From assembly GCA_964470025.1 (NCBI GenBank), contig CAYXZR010000015.1:1-21178 (forward strand): DNA of 21,178 nucleotides, in the 5' to 3' direction. Positions 13,258 through 20,358 of the stretch are shown here, piece by piece. Both the position numbers and the translations under genes were made by a program. Origin of the DNA: CAYXZR01 sp964470025 (lineage in GTDB: Bacteria > Patescibacteriota > Patescibacteriia > Buchananbacterales > UBA6539). How positions within the stretch are numbered: the first letter of the stretch is position 1; every line of letters starts with the position of its first letter. The notes below the pieces were generated by a model. The model saw nothing but the letters and a program-made list of their open reading frames with translations. It made no database searches and had not been told where the DNA came from.

Positions 13258-16200
13258 TTTTCCTTTTTCTAGATTTATTAAAAACGGTTGTAATCGCGAT
13301 TACTACTAGCATTACAATTATAACCAGTGCAAGTATTTTACCTTTTGTATTTAAAAAGAATGAACTAATACCAAAAATAATACTAACTAGATACAACACT
13401 CCTGCTGCCTGTCGCTGATTTAATCCTAAATTTAGTAATTGGTGATGCAGATGCTGTCTATCGCCTTTTACTGGTGATTTTTGCTGTCTAAGCCTCCTGA
13501 TAACTGCCCATAGCACATCTAGAGCTGGCACGCCAAGCACAAGAAGTGTAGTTGCTATTTTAGAGCCAGACATAATAGCTAATACTCCAAGCATAAACCC
13601 AGCTATTAAACTACCACTTTCACCTAAAAATATTTTTGCTGGATGCCAATTGTATATTAAGAATCCTAAAAATGAACCAGCAAGTGCCAAGGAAATCAGC
13701 GACGTCACTGATAATGGTTTATCCCAAAATAGACTCACGCCGAAAATGACAATTGCACCTATTGTAGTAATTCCACTAACTAAACCATCTAAACCATCTA
13801 AGATTTTAGTGGTATACATTACTGCAAATAGCCAGAGTCCCGCTAACGTAGTGCCTACTATTGCAGAAAAGCTAATCAATCCTTCTATAGGATGAGTTAT
13901 CACTGAGATTTTTATTCCAGACAATAGCATAACTATAATTGCAGCCATTGGAAATAATAGTTGATATACTGGCTTAAGGTCATATCGATCATCTAAAATA
14001 CCACCGAGTAAAATTATGGACAGTGCAAATATTAAGTACTTTAGTGTCGAGTAGGATACATCACTACTACTATCGAATACTCCTAGGGCCCATAATAATA
14101 TCAATGTTCCTACAATTCCAGTGTATACTGCAATTCCGCCAAGTAATGGTGTTGGCTTTGTGTGAATTTTACGTGGCTTCATTGGAATATCAACCACATT
14201 GTGACTACTAGCAAATTTTATAACTAGAGGTGTGTCTAGTTTGGCTTTCTGGATAGAAACCTTACCGTTTTCCTGAACGATAATAGTATCCCTACGGTCT
14301 AGTTTACCCGCAATCAGATAATTTGCAATAGCATCTTGAACATAGTTTTGCAGAACTCTTCTTAGTGGACGTGCACCATATTCTGGGTCATATCCTTTTT
14401 CTGCTAAGTCTTCAATAGCGGCATCTGTCACTTGAAGTGAAATACCCCGTTCACTTAAAGATGCAGCAATATCTGATATCATTAGATTTGCAATATCAAT
14501 AACATTTTCCATGGTTAATGGCTTGAATACAACAACATCATCAAAGCGATTAAGAAATTCTGGCCTAAAGTACTCATGTAACTTATTTTCCATAAGTGCT
14601 GTTTGAATTTCTTCAACTGACCTATTCTGAGCCATCTGCTCTTGAATGAACCTAGTTCCCGCATTGGAAGTAGCAATTAGTATTATGTTAGTGAAATCTA
14701 TAGTCTTACCTAAAGTGTCAGTTAATCGTCCATCTTCCATTACTTGTAAAAACAGGTGTAATATATCAGGATGAGCTTTTTCAATTTCGTCTAGTAGTAC
14801 TAGCGAGAAAGGCTTCTTTCTAACTGCTTCCGTCAAGTACCCACCAGCATCATCACCAGGAGTGCCGATAAGGCGATTAACACTATCTTTAGCCTGGTAT
14901 TCTGACATGTCTACTCGAATCATGTTTTTCTCATCACCAAAGTATATTTTGGCTACTGTTTTTGCTAATTCGGTTTTTCCAACTCCAGTTGGACCAAGAA
15001 AAAGTAGATTTACAATTGGCCTATCAGTATCTCTCATTTCTGCTCTAGCTCGTCGTAGTGCTTTTGCAACAGCAATAACTGCTGGTTCTTGACCAATAAT
15101 TCTCTCATGAATCTGATCTTCCATATTAAGCAACTTTTCTGATTCTTGTTGAGAAATGTCAGTGAATGGTATTCCTGTTTTATGTGAAATTAACTCTGCC
15201 ACATCTTCTTTACTAACAATATTATTTTCTCCCTTTTGCTCAGACACTTGCGCTGCAGTTTGCTGTAGAATTTCAATTGCTTTTTCAGGGAGATATCTAT
15301 CAGATAGATACCTATCTGTTAATTCAACGATGTGCTCAAGTGCGTCATAAGAAAAGTATACTTTATATTTGTACTCAATTGAGCCAACTTTTGCTTGGAG
15401 TATTTGTATCGCAGTATTCTGATCAACTTCTTCGACCTTAACCACCTCTAACACCTGGCCTAGTCTGTTGTTGCGCTCTAGGTATTTTGTGTAGTCGGCT
15501 GGCGTTGCAGTTGCAATAACTAGTACTGAGCTTTTTTCAAGTACCTGAGCTAAGACTTCAGCAAGATCAATACTTCCTTCTCTGCCTGAACTAATTCCAG
15601 TCATGGAATGGATATCATTAATAAAAAGAATGATATTACCAGCCCTACGAATTTCAGTGAGTGCTATAAGTAGTCTTTGTTGCGCTTCTGAAGCAGACAC
15701 GCCACTAACTAATTTGGCTATATCAAGGCTTACTATACGCTTGTCTCGTAAAAATTTCGGCACATTTTCTTCAGCCATCCTTTGTGCTATACCTTCTGCT
15801 ATTGTTGTTTTTCCTACGCCAGGATTGCCGACCATAATAACACTACGGCGCACACCCCCTTGCATTATTCTAAATATCTCAGCAGTTTCTTGCTCTCTTC
15901 CAATACAGGGCATTAGGTATCCATTACGCGCAAGCAGTGTAAGGTCTTGAGATATTTTATCAAGTAAAGGGGTTGCAATTGCTGTCATTGATCTATTCAT
16001 TGCGCCCTTTGGCTTAAGACTCGCCTTTCTCCGAAAACGTTCCCAGTTAAGTTTTAATTGCTTCCGCACACGCATCCAAGATACAACATTATTGATTTTC
16101 ACAGTATCAATACCAATATCATATAGTAGCTCTTGAGTGATTCCGGCCTGAGAAGATAATACTTCTAGTATATCTGCAAGGTCTACTTTATCTTGATGTA

Positions 16201-16948
16201 AGTCGACTGCTCGTTGATATGCTAAAAGTAATATAATATGTGCTTCTTCTGAAATATACTTACCTGTAGACTCTTGATTCTCTTGATGAGATAAAATATT
16301 TGCAAACTTATTTTTTAGATTTGCGAATGATATACCAAGTCTGCCAAAAATTATATTAATATCATCAAATGTAAACAGTGCGATGAGTAAATGAATCGGC
16401 TGAACTGGATTGTGTTTATATTTACTTGCCAAGCTCCAGCTTTTTGCTACAACTGATTGAGCATTTTTAGTGAAGTATCTACTTATATCATTAATTTTTT
16501 TTCGCTTTAGTTGTGTGATCTCCTCCAGTGTCATCGTGGCGATAGGTGTTTTTGAATTTTCTTTTTTAGGAATTTTTTTAGTTAACTCCCCCTCTCTTTG
16601 AAGGCGATAGTATAAGTATGAGTCAGTAGCCAGAGAGCACCAAAAAATTAATAAATTAAGACTTTGAGTGGTTAATAACTCCCAGACAGAGAAGCTCGTT
16701 TGCGTAAATAAATATAATTCGTACCCTAGAGCCACTAAGCCCACTACAGCAAAAATGACTAATACTGTATTGATCAAATTCCGAATTATTTGATGGATTT
16801 TTTCTTTTTTAATTTGCCAATTTGTAATCGGCTTTCCCCAATATAGGGCCTCTATACCATTCCATCCAATTACTGGTGCCCCATTAAACAACTGACCTGC
16901 CTGCTCATTTGCCTTTAGGAGTTGAATTTTTGATTTCATCTGATCCAT
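13244..16948 (-). CDS. Membrane-anchored ClpC-like double AAA+ ATPase fused to a WecA/TagO-type polyprenyl-phosphate sugar-1-phosphate transferase
   Basis: A single 1234-residue ORF. Residues 1-55 are unassigned, followed by two transmembrane helices (about 58-82 and 88-114) and a Clp N-domain-like region (about 155-290). AAA+ domain 1 has Walker A GNPGVGKTT (374-382) and a degenerate Walker B FINDIH (442-447). AAA+ domain 2 has Walker A GPTGVGKTE (652-660), Walker B LLDEIEKAHPD (718-728), sensor N762, arginine finger R801 and sensor-2 GARPLRR (858-864). The transferase starts near 905: TPLVIKFA, RKIHTKPTPLLGG (926-938), LDDRYDL (985-991), DGLDGL (1051-1056), NWHPAKIFLGESGSL (1100-1114), DRQHLHHQLL (1163-1172), with about ten helices. 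Family members transfer sugar-1-phosphate to undecaprenyl phosphate. The transferase's usual first helix is missing. The junction is in frame with no stop. The start ATG lies one base after the preceding stop (TAATATG). Confidence 0.88.
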   Translation of the reverse strand: MDQMKSKIQLLKANEQAGQLFNGAPVIGWNGIEALYWGKPITNWQIKKEKIHQIIRNLINTVLVIFAVVGLVALGYELYLFTQTSFSVWELLTTQSLNLLIFWCSLATDSYLYYRLQREGELTKKIPKKENSKTPIATMTLEEITQLKRKKINDISRYFTKNAQSVVAKSWSLASKYKHNPVQPIHLLIALFTFDDINIIFGRLGISFANLKNKFANILSHQENQESTGKYISEEAHIILLLAYQRAVDLHQDKVDLADILEVLSSQAGITQELLYDIGIDTVKINNVVSWMRVRKQLKLNWERFRRKASLKPKGAMNRSMTAIATPLLDKISQDLTLLARNGYLMPCIGREQETAEIFRIMQGGVRRSVIMVGNPGVGKTTIAEGIAQRMAEENVPKFLRDKRIVSLDIAKLVSGVSASEAQQRLLIALTEIRRAGNIILFINDIHSMTGISSGREGSIDLAEVLAQVLEKSSVLVIATATPADYTKYLERNNRLGQVLEVVKVEEVDQNTAIQILQAKVGSIEYKYKVYFSYDALEHIVELTDRYLSDRYLPEKAIEILQQTAAQVSEQKGENNIVSKEDVAELISHKTGIPFTDISQQESEKLLNMEDQIHERIIGQEPAVIAVAKALRRARAEMRDTDRPIVNLLFLGPTGVGKTELAKTVAKIYFGDEKNMIRVDMSEYQAKDSVNRLIGTPGDDAGGYLTEAVRKKPFSLVLLDEIEKAHPDILHLFLQVMEDGRLTDTLGKTIDFTNIILIATSNAGTRFIQEQMAQNRSVEEIQTALMENKLHEYFRPEFLNRFDDVVVFKPLTMENVIDIANLMISDIAASLSERGISLQVTDAAIEDLAEKGYDPEYGARPLRRVLQNYVQDAIANYLIAGKLDRRDTIIVQENGKVSIQKAKLDTPLVIKFASSHNVVDIPMKPRKIHTKPTPLLGGIAVYTGIVGTLILLWALGVFDSSSDVSYSTLKYLIFALSIILLGGILDDRYDLKPVYQLLFPMAAIIVMLLSGIKISVITHPIEGLISFSAIVGTTLAGLWLFAVMYTTKILDGLDGLVSGITTIGAIVIFGVSLFWDKPLSVTSLISLALAGSFLGFLIYNWHPAKIFLGESGSLIAGFMLGVLAIMSGSKIATTLLVLGVPALDVLWAVIRRLRQQKSPVKGDRQHLHHQLLNLGLNQRQAAGVLYLVSIIFGISSFFLNTKGKILALVIIVMLVVIAITTVFNKSRKRKNETI

Positions 16949-16949
16949 A

Positions 16950-17333
16950 TTATGGCAGCATCGCTTTTAGGTTGTAGGAAATTTGAAGTACTATATAAAG
17001 AGGTAAAATAATCCACCCTAAAAATAATACTGCAATAATTGCCATCCAAATGACTAATAGTATACATCTAGCTATAATTTGAACAAGCCGAATAAAAAAA
17101 CTAATTATTCTACCCTGCCAGTCATACTGACCGAACATTGGCACAAATATATTTCTTACCCAAACACCAAGTGCAAGTTGATGGTATTGCAATACAATTT
17201 GCCTCAGCGCTAGGTTACCTGCCTTAATAAGGCCTCGTGAGTACCACCATACTGGCCAATATAAGATATCCCACAGAATATCTATAAGTATAAATTTAAC
17301 AGTTGAATGTTGTAGTTTTTCTTTGGTGCCCAT
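16950..17333 (-). CDS. Small membrane protein encoded before the ClpC-like fusion (unrecognised)
   Basis: A 127-residue protein with an amphipathic, Trp-rich N-terminal half (ILYWPVWWYSRGL, 23-35), a distinctive polar stretch NIFVPMFGQYDWQGRIISFF (61-80) and two or three hydrophobic segments toward the C-terminus (about 79-120). No named family is recognised. The FVPMFGQYDWQGR block looks like something under strong constraint. It lies 2 nt after tgt and one base before the ClpC-like fusion gene, so the products are probably made together. I infer a physical or functional partnership with the membrane ATPase; this is untested. Confidence 0.75.
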   Translation of the reverse strand: MGTKEKLQHSTVKFILIDILWDILYWPVWWYSRGLIKAGNLALRQIVLQYHQLALGVWVRNIFVPMFGQYDWQGRIISFFIRLVQIIARCILLVIWMAIIAVLFLGWIILPLYIVLQISYNLKAMLP

Positions 17334-17335
17334 GT

Positions 17336-18463
17336 TTACAGCGTTCCTGACTTAATTTCTTTTCTTATTTTTTTCATTAAGTCAGTATAAAATGTCAAAT
17401 TATTAATAGTAGCTAAGCGCTGTGCAAGCGGTTCTCTCATTTTAAATAAATGATGTAGGTATGCTTTAGTATATTGATGTAATGACGTATTATTGATTGA
17501 TGTGAAATCCTTTGCAAACTTAGCGTTTTGAATATTTATTACAGAATAGAAAGTATTTTTTTTCAAAGATGAATTTTTTTCCCACATATAGAGCCTTCCG
17601 TGGCGTGCTTCGCGAGTTGGGATAACACAATCAAATATATCCCAGCCCATTTTAGAGCAACGGACAATATCAAGTGGCGTACCTGTTCCTAGTGCAAACT
17701 TTAAGCTATCTTTTGGGATTAAATCTGCATTTACCTGTAAAATTTCTGACATAAAGTTACCTTCAGTATCAACTGGTCGTGCACCATACCCATAGCCGTC
17801 AAATCCAATTTTTATTAACTCACTAGCACAGTGCTTTCTGACATCTGAGTATGTACCACCTTGAATTACTGCAAATAACAGTGGTTTAGATGAGCCAGTT
17901 AATTTTCTTTTGGCGCATTGCTTGTCATACTCTTTTTTACATCGCTTTGCCCACCTGATGGTTCTCTCCACGGCATCAATAATTTTTACTTTTGAAAAAT
18001 CATGCGGTGGCACATCATCTAGACAGACCATCATGTCTACCCCGAGATCAAATTGAATCTGAATTGATTTTTCAGGAGTTAGTAAGTGCTGTGAGCCATC
18101 TGAAGGTGATCTAAATACTGCTCCTTTTTCAGTAATTTTACCCATTTTTTTGTTTTTGTGTATCAATGAATACACCTGAAATCCGCCACTATCAGAAAGG
18201 AGTGGTCCATCCCACTTCATAAAATTGTGAATCCCACCTGTACTCTTGATAAGTTGAGCGCCAGGTTTAAGATATAGATGTAGTGTATTTACTACACACG
18301 CCTGAATATTAAGACTCTTTGCTTCAGCCACCGTAAGACTTCTTATTGCGCCATATGTGGCGTCTGGCATAAAAAATGGAGCCTGAATTTTACCATGCGT
18401 CGTTTTAATTGAAACGCATCGTGCCTTGCTTTTTTTTGATTTTTTTACGACTGTAAATGACAT
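17336..18463 (-). CDS. tgt: Divergent tRNA-guanine transglycosylase (Tgt family), zinc ligands lost
   Basis: A 375-residue TIM-barrel enzyme of the tRNA-guanine transglycosylase family, which in bacteria swaps G34 for preQ1. The active-site acids are kept: D91 in SDSGGFQVYSL, CLDDVPP (147-153), Q201 in FAVIQGG, and the nucleophile D278 in FDCVIPTREARHG. Two departures stand out. At the zinc site the usual CxCxxC...H positions are I323, N325, L328 and N354 by alignment to the conserved AYLHHLF block (334-340). The substrate-contact loop usually reading GGLxVGE is GARPVDTEG (227-235). No queuosine-pathway gene is nearby. It may use a different base or substrate, or have a structure stabilised without zinc. 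ATG at 18461-18463 begins 3 nt after the upstream stop. Confidence 0.88.
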   Translation of the reverse strand: MSFTVVKKSKKSKARCVSIKTTHGKIQAPFFMPDATYGAIRSLTVAEAKSLNIQACVVNTLHLYLKPGAQLIKSTGGIHNFMKWDGPLLSDSGGFQVYSLIHKNKKMGKITEKGAVFRSPSDGSQHLLTPEKSIQIQFDLGVDMMVCLDDVPPHDFSKVKIIDAVERTIRWAKRCKKEYDKQCAKRKLTGSSKPLLFAVIQGGTYSDVRKHCASELIKIGFDGYGYGARPVDTEGNFMSEILQVNADLIPKDSLKFALGTGTPLDIVRCSKMGWDIFDCVIPTREARHGRLYMWEKNSSLKKNTFYSVINIQNAKFAKDFTSINNTSLHQYTKAYLHHLFKMREPLAQRLATINNLTFYTDLMKKIRKEIKSGTL

Positions 18464-18466
18464 GCT

Positions 18467-20341
18467 TTATTCCGATGTATCAATTACTAGACCCTTGCCA
18501 CTTGCATTAGGATCATCATCTAAATTTGATGTAATAGCACGGCTGTTTTTTGTAATCTTGATGTCAGTTACACTATCTGTTGCTTCTAAGGTGGTTTGAT
18601 CGGTTAAGATGATTAACCTTTTTGCCTGCTCTTTAGTTGGCACTACGCTTACATCAAACCATACATTAACATCTTCTGATGTCTGGTTTGCAGAAACTCT
18701 AGCCAAGGTCCAAGAAACAGTATTTGTCTCTTCATCAAATGATAGCTCACCAGCAGATACAAGTGTTTTTTCATCCCAGTTCACTCCAGATGGCAATATA
18801 GCTGACACCAGAACATCTTCAATTGCGTGAAGACTGTTTGCAACAGACCAGTAGATTCTAAATGAAGTTTCTTCACCTACTCTTGGAGGTAGTGGCCCTG
18901 TACCAACTGCAATATTATTGTCATCAAAGTATCTCCCTTGCACTGAAAGTGTAACATCGGTATTTATATTGTTGTTAATTTCATTTGCTTCTATTGTAAT
19001 ATTTTTTGCTTCTAACTCACCTATAGTTGCCATGCTTGCAGAGATGGTGCTAGTTGTTGTCAGATTGATATCACCGCTTCCAGTTGCATCACTTGAAATT
19101 GTGTTTATTGTAAAATCTATGGTTCCCTCATCAAGTGGGCGTACCAAATCAAGTGCCGCTATAGAGTCTTTATCCCAAACGATCTTATTTGCAATGACTT
19201 TTCCACCATGTTTATCTTCAAGTGTATCCCAGTTAAGTACATCAGATAGTAATTCTGCTGTTATTTCCAAGTCATCTATATCTTCTCTTCCTAAATTTTT
19301 ATATACAATGGAGTATGTTAATTTCTGATTAAAATTTATTGGCTGATCTTGAGATGATCCATTGATAATTAAATTAAGTAGTAAGTTTTGACCTATCACC
19401 TTGGTGAGAGATGATACTTCTTGCTGCAGAGAAAGCTGCCCTGTATCCTCATCAGTAAATCCAATCTGAGCTATAAAATTTATCTCTTGATTATTTTCAT
19501 CATATGTATAACTGCCGACTACTTCTATCTCCCCTTCTTGACCTTTACCCAAGGAATTGACATACCACGTGTTATTAAAATTTCTTGCAGCGCCTTCTTC
19601 AAAAAATGCTTCAGGGAATGACTCCTTAAACACAAAATTTGCTGGATACTCAGCCTTGATCTGTATATTTTGAAGGTCACGATCAGAAGTATTTTTGTAC
19701 CTTAGTAAATATGTCACTTCTTCATCAGACAAAATTTGCTCTGGACCAATGATTTCAACCTGTACGATTGATGAATTTATTTGGCTTGAGAATGAAGCAG
19801 TTTCTTTAAATACAGAACTAAAGTTTTCTGGCTGAAATGAAATAGTAGCATCAATTTTTTTAAGTGAACCGACTTCGCCAATTAATCTACCTTTGATTAC
19901 TATTGTTCCAGCCTGACCAGCTTCAAGTGCACCAAGTGACCACGCTGAATTAAAGCTATTACTTGATTCAGGGCTTGATGATACAAATTCAAATCCGCGC
20001 GGATATCGTGCAATTATTTCGACATTTTGAAGTGTTACCTTATCCACATTAGTATATTTTATTTGATACTCAACTTCATCTCCTGAGGCTACATTCTGAG
20101 AACTAATAATTTCTAGCTCAATACTTTGACTACTTACGGGACCACCAATATTCACTAAAACATACCATAGCCAAGCGATCCCAGCGATAATTGCAAGGAT
20201 AAATAAAAACGTGAATGTAATAATCTTCCACCTTCCCGTGCGCTGTACGTCAAGATGCGAAATATCTGGTAACGTACCATCTTGATTTTTATATATTGAC
20301 GATATTCCAGATTGAAACTTGTGGTCTATTTTTTTTGACAT
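18467..20341 (-). CDS. Single-pass membrane protein with tandem DUF11-like extracellular repeats
   Basis: A 624-residue protein. A cytoplasmic N-terminus of about 38 residues is followed by one transmembrane helix (about 40-63) and a long exported region. Four Ig-like units resembling DUF11/conserved-repeat domains can be seen starting near 87, 206, 338 and 489. They share a pattern of GDEVEYQIKYTN, then xxLQNVxIxAxYPxGFxF, W/LG and GxxGxIxVxG. I see no cysteine in the protein. The C-terminus is acidic (DDDP, DTSE). It is likely a surface or envelope stalk protein. ATG at 20339-20341 lies 17 bp after the DUF4012 gene. Confidence 0.82.
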   Translation of the reverse strand: MSKKIDHKFQSGISSIYKNQDGTLPDISHLDVQRTGRWKIITFTFLFILAIIAGIAWLWYVLVNIGGPVSSQSIELEIISSQNVASGDEVEYQIKYTNVDKVTLQNVEIIARYPRGFEFVSSSPESSNSFNSAWSLGALEAGQAGTIVIKGRLIGEVGSLKKIDATISFQPENFSSVFKETASFSSQINSSIVQVEIIGPEQILSDEEVTYLLRYKNTSDRDLQNIQIKAEYPANFVFKESFPEAFFEEGAARNFNNTWYVNSLGKGQEGEIEVVGSYTYDENNQEINFIAQIGFTDEDTGQLSLQQEVSSLTKVIGQNLLLNLIINGSSQDQPINFNQKLTYSIVYKNLGREDIDDLEITAELLSDVLNWDTLEDKHGGKVIANKIVWDKDSIAALDLVRPLDEGTIDFTINTISSDATGSGDINLTTTSTISASMATIGELEAKNITIEANEINNNINTDVTLSVQGRYFDDNNIAVGTGPLPPRVGEETSFRIYWSVANSLHAIEDVLVSAILPSGVNWDEKTLVSAGELSFDEETNTVSWTLARVSANQTSEDVNVWFDVSVVPTKEQAKRLIILTDQTTLEATDSVTDIKITKNSRAITSNLDDDPNASGKGLVIDTSE

Positions 20342-20358
20342 TGCCGTAAAGTTATCTT

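Noticed and set aside
15290..15325. Short repeat in DNA (tatctatcagatagatac-like)
   Set aside because: It encodes DRYLSDRYLPEKA, a normal ClpC-family motif, so the repeat follows from the protein sequence.
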